Shown: piece after piece, positions 7,407 through 13,532 of the stretch
How positions within the stretch are numbered: the first letter of the stretch is position 1
How the letters are laid out: each line of letters begins with the position of its first letter
From: Planctomycetia bacterium
Lineage (GTDB): Bacteria > Planctomycetota > Phycisphaerae > Phycisphaerales > SM1A02
DNA: 13,532 nucleotides
Direction: 5' to 3'
Assembly: GCA_005799475.1 (NCBI GenBank)
Contig: SYGQ01000155.1
Coordinates: 1 to 13,532 of the forward strand
Notes under the pieces: model-generated
Told to the model about the DNA's origin: nothing
The model's database searches: none
Seen by the model: the letters and a program-made list of their open reading frames with translations, nothing else
Made by a program: the position numbers and the translations under genes

Positions 7407-8864
7407 CTACCTCGACGGAAGCGGAAGGAGCGCGCCGGGAATGTCTGCAGGTGCTTCGTCCGATGGCTTGAGCGTGGCGAGGAACGACACAAGGGCACTC
7501 ATCTGCGCGCTCGAGAGGTTCTTTCCATACGCGGGCATGTTGCCCCCGCCCTGCTGCACCTGCCGCGTCAACTGCTCGGGTGTCATGCGTGTGGCGATCG
7601 AATCGAGTTCGGGACCGCGCCGGCCGCCTTCGCCGTCAAGCGCGTGGCAGTTCCGACACTGCGCGTACTGAAACACGATCGCTCCCTGCACTTCGAGCGC
7701 CTTGCGTCCGCGCACCATCGCCCCTGGGGTTGGCAGCGAACTCCACGCGTCCATCACCGGCGACCATGGACTCGTCATGCCTTCCCAGGTCAGCGACGCG
7801 ATGCCGATGACCGCGAGCGCCGCCGCGAGCATCATGCCGGGCCGTCGGCTCGGCGCGCGTTCGCCCGCCCGACCCAAGAGCGGCACCAGCAACAGCCAGA
7901 CCACGAGGAGTGCCGGCGCCGCGAGCATCACGACCGTCTCCGACGATGGTGGCAACAGGCTCACGGCGCCGAAAATCCACATGAATGGATAATCGGGCCT
8001 CGGGTTTGTATCGATGAGCGTCGGATCCGGTTGCGCCCCCGGTCCAAACGGTCCATACACCGCCGCGAGGACGATGAGCGCGATCAGGCACGCCCCGCAG
8101 AACACCATGTCGCGCTGCGAGGCGTCGGGATGAAACGGCACGCCCTCTCGCTCCATGCGCGCCTCGTATGCGGGGGTGTAGGTCGCCGGATCGACGCGCT
8201 CGCCGGCGCGCGGCATTTCACTGATGCCGTGTCGCATGATGAGCGCCAGATGCAGTCCCAAGAGCCCGATCGCCATGCCCGGCAGGATGAACACATGAAG
8301 CGCGAAGAACCGGTTGAGCGTCTCGCCGCCGATGATGGGACCCCCGAGAACCAGATCGCGCATCTGGCTTCCGATCAGCGGCACGCGATCAACAATGGAA
8401 GCGCCGATCCCCAAGCCCCAGTAGGCATCTTGATCCCAGCGCATCACCTGCCCGGTAAAGGCGAGCCCGAGGACAACAAGCAGGAGAAACACTCCGGTGA
8501 TCCAGTTGAGTTCCCGCGGGTACTTGTAGGACGCGTGGAGGAACACCTGCAGTCCGTGGATCGCCATCATCACCACCATGGCGTTACTTGACCAACCGTG
8601 AATCGCTCGGATCAGCCAGCCTGCGGGCACCTCCGAGTCGATGTATCGAAGGCTTGCCCATGCTTCAGCGGCACTGGGCGCGTACACGGTCGCTAGACAC
8701 ACGCCGGTCACGACCTGAATGACGAAGAACATCAAGGTCGCGCTGCCGAAGACATACCACCACTTCGCGCTCGCTGGAACGCGGTGCGACATGAGTGGTT
8801 TGATGAACGCGCCGAGTCCGCTGCGCGACTCAAGCCACGCGATCGTCACCCGCGCCCATTTCAC
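7407..8864 (-). CDS. Cytochrome b of a bc-type quinol oxidoreductase with fused C-terminal cytochrome c domain
   Basis: Core of the quinol:cytochrome c oxidoreductase. The 485-residue chain has about eight membrane helices in one polypeptide, so cytochrome b6 and subunit IV equivalents are joined. Haem b ligands are H89 and H103 on one helix and H190 and H205 on another; the 15-residue step of the second pair is b6-like (bc1 has 14). The Qo-site motif, PEWY in most families, appears to be PDYP (290-293, in NPRPDYPFMW). The b6f cysteine that binds the extra haem c is replaced (KWWYVFG, 35-40), so that haem is not expected. After a last helix near 343-360 comes a cytochrome c domain with CRNCH (403-407) and a probable Met ligand at M443 (GGNMPAYG). 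The start is GTG at 8864, forming a GTGA overlap with the Rieske stop; no in-frame ATG fits better. The fused haem probably replaces cytochrome c1 or f. Stop is TAG. Confidence 0.93.
   Translation of the reverse strand: MKWARVTIAWLESRSGLGAFIKPLMSHRVPASAKWWYVFGSATLMFFVIQVVTGVCLATVYAPSAAEAWASLRYIDSEVPAGWLIRAIHGWSSNAMVVMMAIHGLQVFLHASYKYPRELNWITGVFLLLVVLGLAFTGQVMRWDQDAYWGLGIGASIVDRVPLIGSQMRDLVLGGPIIGGETLNRFFALHVFILPGMAIGLLGLHLALIMRHGISEMPRAGERVDPATYTPAYEARMEREGVPFHPDASQRDMVFCGACLIALIVLAAVYGPFGPGAQPDPTLIDTNPRPDYPFMWIFGAVSLLPPSSETVVMLAAPALLVVWLLLVPLLGRAGERAPSRRPGMMLAAALAVIGIASLTWEGMTSPWSPVMDAWSSLPTPGAMVRGRKALEVQGAIVFQYAQCRNCHALDGEGGRRGPELDSIATRMTPEQLTRQVQQGGGNMPAYGKNLSSAQMSALVSFLATLKPSDEAPADIPGALLPLPSR
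7410..7413 (-). promoter_or_regulatory. Ribosome binding site of the CtaG-polyferredoxin gene
   Basis: GAGG read on the minus strand ends 9 bases before the ATG at 7400. It overlaps the last codons of the cytochrome b gene and supports that start. Most other genes here rely on stop/start overlaps instead of a clear Shine-Dalgarno sequence. Confidence 0.5.
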
Positions 8865-9412
8865 GGGGCGTCCTCCATGCCCGGAAGGCGCCCCGCGTCG
8901 ATCATGAGCGCGCCAGCATCAAGCTTCCACGCGTACTCAAAGAGGCCGCGTGGTGGAGGCCCCGCCGCACGCGAACCATCCTCGTAGTACGCACCGCCGT
9001 GGCATGGGCAAAGGAACAGCTTCGACTGCTCGAACCAACGCACGGGGCATCCCAGGTGCGCGCAGTTAATGGCGAACACTTGGTACGAACTCCCCGCCTT
9101 GATGCAGCGCACCCAGCACGCGGTCTTCACTGACTCGCCATCGGTGGGCTGTCGGATCGGGTTGATGAAGGTGGCAAAGCGCGTCGTGCCCTCGGGGAAT
9201 CTCGCGAGCTCGCCAAGCGCCACCCACGCCGGATCAAAGCGTTTTCGCGCGGGCCCGAGAACAAACGAAACCACTGGAATCCCTGCGAGGACCGCGCCAA
9301 CCGCCATGAGACCAGCGCCCGCCTTGGACATGAATCCGCGCCGCGCCGATACCGCTCTCCCTGCGCAACCGCAGCCACCACACCCACCGTCCTCAAACTG
9401 CGGGTCGCTCAT
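8861..9412 (-). CDS. Rieske [2Fe-2S] protein of the bc-type complex
   Basis: High-potential iron-sulfur subunit that takes the first electron from quinol at the Qo site. The 183-residue protein has the complete Rieske motif. Cluster ligands are C117 and H119 (NCAHLGCPV) and C135 and H138 (LCPCHGG), with C122 and C137 as the expected disulfide pair. PPPRGL (153-158) matches the conserved proline loop. A twin-arginine-like signal (SARRGFMSK, 22-30) precedes one membrane helix (about 32-53), as expected for a Tat-exported, N-terminally anchored Rieske protein. Ahead of it the N-terminus has an odd cysteine- and glycine-rich stretch, DGGCGGCGCAG (8-18). The ATG at 9412 makes an ATGA overlap with the dihaem cytochrome stop. 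The gene overlaps cytochrome b in a GTGA, fixing the two as a pair. An earlier in-frame start would run through the preceding gene and is rejected. Confidence 0.94.
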   Translation of the reverse strand: MSDPQFEDGGCGGCGCAGRAVSARRGFMSKAGAGLMAVGAVLAGIPVVSFVLGPARKRFDPAWVALGELARFPEGTTRFATFINPIRQPTDGESVKTACWVRCIKAGSSYQVFAINCAHLGCPVRWFEQSKLFLCPCHGGAYYEDGSRAAGPPPRGLFEYAWKLDAGALMIDAGRLPGMEDAP

Positions 9413-10086
9413 GGCGGTGCGTCCTTCTTCGCGGCCCGGTGCGACGCCACAAACGCGATGATGTCCGCGGCCTCCTCTTGCGTGAGTCCTGACGGCCGCG
9501 ACGGCATCGCGTGGTTCCATGCCGGCATCCCGAGCACCGCACGACCCGCGAGCGTCGACGCCCAAAGCCCTTGGTCGCTGACAAGTGCGAGGAACGCTGG
9601 ATCGACCAGGCTGCCACCGGGAGCGCCATCGCGGTGGCACGGTGCGCACGCGTTCGCAAACAACCCTTCCCCATTCGCGCGATCGCCGGGGACGATGGTG
9701 GCGGAGATACCCGCACCCGAAGAGCCCCCGAACACCCCTCGCATGCCTCTCGCGAGCGCCATCACTTCGTCATCCGTGAACGGACCGCCGGCGGACTGTG
9801 AGAAGGCGGGCATCATCACTCCCTGGCCGTTCGCCGTCGCCGCGATCACCCGTTCATCGGAGGCGAATGTCCAGTAGGACCGATCCATCAACGGAATCGA
9901 CGCGCCGTCGGCTCCGCTCGCATGGCAGCCCCGACAGTATGTGTTGAATGTCGCGCGGGTCCATGCCTCAGAGCCGATCGAAGGTGGGGCGACCTCCGAG
10001 GGCATTCCGGGCAGGCGGTCGCACGCGGTGACGGCCGCGAGCACGGCCCCGATGAACAGCACAACGCGAGAGGGAACTCCGTTCAT
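9409..10086 (-). CDS. Dihaem c-type cytochrome lipoprotein
   Basis: A 225-residue electron carrier with two class I haem c sites: CRGCH (51-55) with probable Met ligand M91 or M92 (GVMMPAF), and CAPCH (147-151) with probable Met ligand M187 (LGMPAW). The N-terminus has a hydrophobic stretch ending in a lipobox (A-V-T-A-C, cysteine 22), so it should be a lipid-anchored extracytoplasmic protein. It sits between the oxidase genes and the Rieske/cytochrome b pair and overlaps both neighbours by 4 bases (ATGA at 10083-10086 and 9409-9412). This suits a role as the cytochrome linking the bc complex to the oxidase, replacing cytochrome c1 or a soluble cytochrome c. The ATG at 10086 is preferred over upstream in-frame codons because those lack a signal peptide at the N-terminus and lie inside the preceding gene. 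Confidence 0.9.
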   Translation of the reverse strand: MNGVPSRVVLFIGAVLAAVTACDRLPGMPSEVAPPSIGSEAWTRATFNTYCRGCHASGADGASIPLMDRSYWTFASDERVIAATANGQGVMMPAFSQSAGGPFTDDEVMALARGMRGVFGGSSGAGISATIVPGDRANGEGLFANACAPCHRDGAPGGSLVDPAFLALVSDQGLWASTLAGRAVLGMPAWNHAMPSRPSGLTQEEAADIIAFVASHRAAKKDAPP

Positions 10087-10880
10087 CGGCGCCTTCCCCG
10101 ATGAACTCCCATTCGGTCGACGATGGATCGACCCGCGTGCGCCTCGACAGTACCGCGCCCTGCAACCCACCAGCCGCAGACAACTCCGAACGCGACCTGA
10201 CTGCCGACAAACCATGGCCACGAGATGAACCCGTCAAGCGCGGGATTCACAATCGTAAGCGTCGGCCACACGAGTCCGGTGACGATGACCGGCAGCGCGA
10301 CCGAACCGGCAAGGATGGGCCGCTGCGGAGCGATCGGCAACGCGAGCGCGTAGAGAACCCCGCACGCCACCGAGAGCGCCCCATGGATCATGCACGCCGC
10401 GCCGATCCATGCGGGATTGAACAGCGCGAGCGCGGTCTCGTCGGCGTCGCCGACGCTCGGCATCACGCATCCGGCGAGGAGGTTGATGGGGAGCCACACA
10501 CTTGAGTGCTCGACAAGTCCCCAGATCGACGCCACCACGGCCATCGCCACACCACCGAAGATCCCTCCGAGGATGCCGCTTCGCCATGGATGAGCGCGCT
10601 CGGGGTAGATGCCGCGCGTCCCGGCGCGCTGGATCGCCTCAACGGCGAAGTCCCATCGCCGTTGGGTCGCGTTGGGCGCGGGGATCTCTTCGAGCCGTTC
10701 ACCGGGGAAAACATCGCCGAACCACTGCCAAAGTCCGACAAGGGCGATGACGGCCCCGCCGACCATCACCCAGAGGTTGGTGACGAGCCCCGCCGCCACG
10801 AGCGTCACGCCGAACGCGGTCACGAGCGGTGCGCTTGTTGACTCAGGAATGCCGTGTTGGTACGGGGGTTCGCGCTTCAT
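10083..10880 (-). CDS. Polytopic membrane protein of unknown function in the oxidase operon
   Basis: The 265-residue product has two probable N-terminal helices (about 17-37 and 39-55) followed by a hydrophilic loop with WFGDVFPGERLEEIP (53-67). Four further hydrophobic segments follow (about 101-123, 156-181, 188-209, 219-241). The N-terminal part occupies the place of a caa3 oxidase subunit IV after coxC and might serve as one, but I cannot show homology. The second half has glycine-rich helix-packing residues (GILGGIFGGVAMAVV, 102-116) and LPINLLAG (130-137). No Cys pairs or haem motif are seen. Histidines at 97, 125 and 166 are the only possible metal ligands. The ATG at 10880 overlaps the coxC stop in an ATGA, and the stop overlaps the cytochrome gene in the same way. 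I do not recognise the family with confidence. The context suggests an oxidase subunit or assembly factor. Confidence 0.82.
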   Translation of the reverse strand: MKREPPYQHGIPESTSAPLVTAFGVTLVAAGLVTNLWVMVGGAVIALVGLWQWFGDVFPGERLEEIPAPNATQRRWDFAVEAIQRAGTRGIYPERAHPWRSGILGGIFGGVAMAVVASIWGLVEHSSVWLPINLLAGCVMPSVGDADETALALFNPAWIGAACMIHGALSVACGVLYALALPIAPQRPILAGSVALPVIVTGLVWPTLTIVNPALDGFISWPWFVGSQVAFGVVCGWWVAGRGTVEAHAGRSIVDRMGVHRGRRR

Positions 10881-11491
10881 GGACTGGCTCTCCCCACCAC
10901 ATACACCGTCGTGAACACAATGATCCAGACGCCATCGACAAAGTGCCAGTACCACGAAATCATGTCGACAGCATGCGCGTGGGTCGCGGCGACTCGACCC
11001 CGCATGGCGCACGCGAGAACGCCGCTGAGGAGCACCAGGCCGACGATGACATGCAAGAGGTGCAGCCCGACGAGTGCATAGAAGGTCGTGCCAAACAAGT
11101 TGGTCCCGATGAAGAGGCCGTGCTCGTCCATCAGCTTGCCCCACTCTGAGAAGGTCCCTACGACGAACCACGCTCCCAGCGCAATGGTCAGCGCGAGCCA
11201 CCCCTTCATCGCGGCGAATCGCCCGTGCTCGAGCGCGCGCACACCCGCGACCACAGTGAACGAGCTCGAGATGAGCGCCACCGAATTCACGATGACCATC
11301 GGCAGTTCGAGCGTCTCCCTAGGTTGCGGCCCATGGGCGCTCTTGCCGATGTAGAAGAGGTACGCGACCACGAAGGTCAAGAAGATGCACGACTCTGCGG
11401 CAATCAAGCAGAGCATGCCGACGGCCCCACGCGTCGGACGCCACGCCGACTCGTTGGGAACCGGCAGGTGTGTCGATGCCGCGCCGCTCAT
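10877..11491 (-). CDS. coxC: Cytochrome c oxidase subunit III
   Basis: Membrane subunit of the haem-copper oxidase without redox centres, which stabilises subunit I and its proton uptake path. The 204-residue product has about five helices, the short form typical of caa3-type oxidases rather than the seven-helix form. Diagnostic residues include AAESCIFLTFVVAYLFY (31-47), SEWGKLMDEHGL (114-125), the helix TFYALVGLHLLHVIVGL (135-151), and the C-terminal WYWHFVDGVWIIVF signature. The ATG at 11491 overlaps the coxA stop (ATGA, 11488-11491) and its own stop overlaps the next gene (10877-10880), so translation is probably coupled on both sides. The family assignment is secure. Confidence 0.95.
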   Translation of the reverse strand: MSGAASTHLPVPNESAWRPTRGAVGMLCLIAAESCIFLTFVVAYLFYIGKSAHGPQPRETLELPMVIVNSVALISSSFTVVAGVRALEHGRFAAMKGWLALTIALGAWFVVGTFSEWGKLMDEHGLFIGTNLFGTTFYALVGLHLLHVIVGLVLLSGVLACAMRGRVAATHAHAVDMISWYWHFVDGVWIIVFTTVYVVGRASP

Positions 11492-13146
11492 GCGCCCTCC
11501 TCGTAGGCCGAGTCAGGATCGTCGGGGTGCACCGCATCCCACAGGGGCCGCGCCGATGAGACTCGCGGAATCCGGTCAAAGTTCCACTCCGGCGGCGGAC
11601 TCGATGTCGACCACTCGAGGGTCCATGCGTTCCACGGGTTGTCGCCAGCGGGCACACCCGAACCCAAGGACTTGATGACATTCCACAGGAAGGTGATGAG
11701 CGCCACAGCTTGAAGCAGCACGCCCGAGGAGGTGATGAGGTTCCACAGTTCGAGCCCCCGGCCGGGTTGATACGAGTAGATCCGGCGCGGCATGCCGAGG
11801 ATTCCCGAAATGTGCATCGGGAAGAAGGTGACGAACATGCCGGCGAACAGCAGCCAGAAGAACCATCGGCCGAGCCGTTCGTCGAGCATCTTCCCGGTCA
11901 CCTTGGGGAACCAGTAGAAGATCGCCGCGAAAATCCCGAACACCGTGCCGCCGAACAGCACGAAGTGAAAGTGTCCGACGACGAAGTAACTGTCCGAGAG
12001 TTGCCAGTCGAACGGGACGACCGCCAGCATGACGCCCGTCAGTCCGCCGAATGTGAAAAGCCCGATGAACGCGGCAGCAAAGAGCATGGGAGTGGCAAAA
12101 CGCAACCGCCCGCCCGCCATGGTCCCGAGCCAGGTGAAGATCTTGATGCCGGTGGGCACCGCGACGAGGAATGTCATCGCCGCGAAGAACGAGTTGAGCT
12201 CAGGCGAGAGTCCGACCACGAACATGTGATGCGCCCACACTGCCAAGGCGATGAACGCGATCGCTAGCGTGGCCGCCACCATGAGCGCATAGCCAAAGAT
12301 CACCTTGCGGCTGAAGACTGGAATGATCTCGTTGAGGAACCCGAACGCGGGAAGGACGAGGATGTAGACCTCGGGGTGGCCGAAGAACCAGAAGACATGC
12401 TGCCACAGGATCGCCGAGCCCCCCCCCTGCGTGTCGAAGAAGTGGGCACCGAGGAACCGATCCAGAAGCAGCATGGCCTGCGCTGCGGTGAGTACGGGAA
12501 CTGCCACGAGCACCAGCGCCGCAACGACGAGCATCATCCAACACATCAGCGGCATGCGAAGGAGCGTCATCCCCGGGCACCGCATGCAGAGAATCGTCGC
12601 GACGAGATTGACCGCCGTCGTGATCGACCCGAAGCCACTCACCATGATGCCGAGGATCCAGTAGTCCGTCGAGTTCCCGGGCGAGAAGGTGCGGCTCGTC
12701 AGTGGGGCGTAGGCGAACCAGCCCACATCCGGCGCGGCCGACTCGCCGTAGAGCCCTTCGGCGCCGACATACGAGTAGTAGAGGAGCAGTGCTCCGAACA
12801 CGAAGAGCCAAAGGCCAAACGCATTGAGCCTCGGGAACGCCATGTCGCGCGCCCCCACCATCAGTGGAATGAGATAGTTGCCGAATCCGAGAAGGATGGG
12901 CATCCCCACGAGGAAGACCATCGTCGTCCCATGCATCGTGAAGAGTTGATTGAAGGTGTCCGGATCGATGAGCGTTCCCGAATGCTGCGCCAATTGGGCG
13001 CGAAGGATCGCTGCCTCGACGCCCCCGACGAGGAAGAACCCCAGCCCGAACGCGATGTACATGATTGCGAGCTTCTTGTGGTCGACGGTCACCGTCCACT
13101 CGTGCACGATGGCTGTCCAAGGGCGTTGGGGTGCGTCGGGGGTCAT
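11488..13146 (-). CDS. coxA: Cytochrome c oxidase subunit I (type A1 haem-copper oxidase)
   Basis: Catalytic subunit that reduces O2 to water and pumps protons. The 552-residue protein has all ligands. Low-spin haem a is held by H72 (TMHGTTMVF) and H394. CuB is held by H257, H306 and H307 (FGHPEVY, WAHHMF), with the cross-linked tyrosine Y261. High-spin haem a3 is held by H392 (GHFHFVL). Proton-path residues place it in class A1: D101 and N108 (RDMAFPRLN) at the D-channel mouth, E259 in HPEVY, and T332/K335 (PTGIK) of the K-channel. About twelve helices are visible and the C-terminal tail is hydrophilic. The ATG at 13146 is 4 bases after the coxB stop. A run of nine G in the coding strand (12419-12427) encodes the conserved GGG before AILWQH; the frame is intact. 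Fully functional by sequence. Confidence 0.98.
   Translation of the reverse strand: MTPDAPQRPWTAIVHEWTVTVDHKKLAIMYIAFGLGFFLVGGVEAAILRAQLAQHSGTLIDPDTFNQLFTMHGTTMVFLVGMPILLGFGNYLIPLMVGARDMAFPRLNAFGLWLFVFGALLLYYSYVGAEGLYGESAAPDVGWFAYAPLTSRTFSPGNSTDYWILGIMVSGFGSITTAVNLVATILCMRCPGMTLLRMPLMCWMMLVVAALVLVAVPVLTAAQAMLLLDRFLGAHFFDTQGGGSAILWQHVFWFFGHPEVYILVLPAFGFLNEIIPVFSRKVIFGYALMVAATLAIAFIALAVWAHHMFVVGLSPELNSFFAAMTFLVAVPTGIKIFTWLGTMAGGRLRFATPMLFAAAFIGLFTFGGLTGVMLAVVPFDWQLSDSYFVVGHFHFVLFGGTVFGIFAAIFYWFPKVTGKMLDERLGRWFFWLLFAGMFVTFFPMHISGILGMPRRIYSYQPGRGLELWNLITSSGVLLQAVALITFLWNVIKSLGSGVPAGDNPWNAWTLEWSTSSPPPEWNFDRIPRVSSARPLWDAVHPDDPDSAYEEGA
12419..12427. repeat. Nine-base C/G homopolymer inside coxA
   Basis: Nine consecutive C on the plus strand (G on the coding strand) cover the conserved glycine triplet at CoxA residues 241-243. 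It is the longest single-base run I noticed in the window. The reading frame across it is correct, so there is no sign of an error in this copy. Confidence 0.85.
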
Positions 13147-13150
13147 CGCG

Positions 13151-13532
13151 TCACTTGAGGGTCACGAGGAACGAGACGATCTCACCGACCTCGGCGTCGG
13201 AGAGTTTGAGACTCGGCATGTTGCATCCGGGCTTCAGCCGCTGTGGGTCGTCAATCCACGCGCGCAGCGACTCGGCATCCATCGACGCCACCCCAGCACC
13301 AAGCGTTTCTCGGCTCATGAGGTGCGTCAGGCTTGGGCCGAACGCGCCATCGCACCACCCGTCGATGGCGTGACAGTTCGCACACGCGAGGTCGAGGAAC
13401 CTCGCACGCCCCGCACTGACCTCAGCCGCAGCGACCGGGGGCTGCTCTTGCTGCGCTCGCCACGCGTCGAACTCGCGTGCTTCGACCGCACGAACGCGCA
13501 ACAGCATGTTGGCGTGCTGTGTCCCGCAGTAC
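13151..13532 (-). CDS. coxB: Cytochrome c oxidase subunit II with fused cytochrome c domain (caa3 type), C-terminal part, cut by window edge
   Basis: Accepts electrons and passes them through its haem c and CuA to subunit I. Only the last 126 or so residues are present. The frame enters at 13531 with YCGTQHANM, the second half of the CuA site (Cys, His and Met ligands). After a short linker (REFDAWRAQQEQ) comes a class I cytochrome c domain with CANCH (coding positions 13384-13370), FGPSLTHL, SRETLGAG and a probable Met ligand in GCNMPSL. The haem domain makes it a caa3-type subunit that needs no soluble cytochrome c binding site of the aa3 kind. Two extra cysteines occur, one in GWCDG just after the haem motif and one next to the Met ligand; they may form a disulfide. 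Stop TGA at 13153-13151, 4 bases before coxA. The membrane helices and first CuA half lie outside. Confidence 0.96.
   Translation of the reverse strand, partial: YCGTQHANMLLRVRAVEAREFDAWRAQQEQPPVAAAEVSAGRARFLDLACANCHAIDGWCDGAFGPSLTHLMSRETLGAGVASMDAESLRAWIDDPQRLKPGCNMPSLKLSDAEVGEIVSFLVTLK

Noticed and set aside
10083..11201. Longer version of the membrane protein with an extra 107 N-terminal residues
   Set aside because: The extension lies in another frame of coxC and has no plausible sequence. The ATG at 10880 in the ATGA overlap fits the pattern of the operon.
12376..13158. Plus-strand open frame of 260 codons opposite coxA
   Set aside because: Composition (His, Arg and Glu rich, no motif) is a shadow of coxA, whose ligands are all intact on the other strand.
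1..13532. CRISPR arrays, tRNA or rRNA genes, insertion sequences, toxin-antitoxin pairs
   Set aside because: None is visible. Coding genes fill almost the whole window and the only tandem repeat is the short pair before imuA.

Overview
The window is a GC-rich, very dense bacterial segment in which every gene I can support reads on the minus strand, so the biological order runs from high to low coordinates. A Tat-type leader on the Rieske protein, a lipobox on a cytochrome c, an imuA-imuB-dnaE2 mutagenesis cassette and a caa3-type oxidase with a CtaG-type assembly factor point to a GC-rich aerobic bacterium. My best guess is a planctomycete-like (Phycisphaerae-like) organism or a deltaproteobacterial-type relative. 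That assignment is inference; nothing in the window settles taxonomy.

Region A (13532 down to 4669) is one respiratory gene cluster. In order it encodes the C-terminal end of cytochrome c oxidase subunit II with a fused haem c domain (coxB, cut by the window edge), subunit I (coxA), subunit III (coxC) and a polytopic membrane protein of unknown function. Next come a dihaem c-type lipoprotein, a Rieske iron-sulfur protein, and a cytochrome b fused at its C-terminus to a cytochrome c domain. It ends with a 741-residue fusion of a CtaG copper/oxidase assembly domain to a NapH/CcoG-type membrane polyferredoxin, and a small FixH/YtkA-like exported protein. Six junctions are 4-base ATGA or GTGA overlaps and the others are gaps of 3 to 6 bases, so this looks like a single translationally coupled operon. 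It encodes a quinol-to-oxygen chain: quinol to cytochrome b/Rieske, then haem c domains, then the CoxB haem c and CuA, then CoxA. There is no separate cytochrome c1 or f; the fused and lipoprotein haem c domains probably take that role.

Region B (4665 to 3553) is an FMN-dependent alpha-hydroxy-acid oxidase/dehydrogenase (glycolate oxidase/lactate dehydrogenase family). It starts 3 bases after the respiratory operon and probably belongs to the same transcript.

Region C (3552 to 1) starts with a 72-base intergenic stretch holding a striking tandem 10/11-base direct repeat just before imuA, a candidate operator. It continues with imuA, imuB and the first 417 codons of dnaE2, the three-part translesion mutasome normally induced by DNA damage. 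dnaE2 runs off the left edge just after its first catalytic aspartate motif.

The most novel-looking item is the CtaG-polyferredoxin fusion followed by a FixH-like gene. It resembles a ccoG-ccoH pair transplanted into a caa3 operon, with a putative copper reductase covalently joined to a putative CuB metallochaperone. No stretch of more than 100 bases lacks a gene. I saw no tRNA, rRNA, CRISPR array, insertion sequence or origin.
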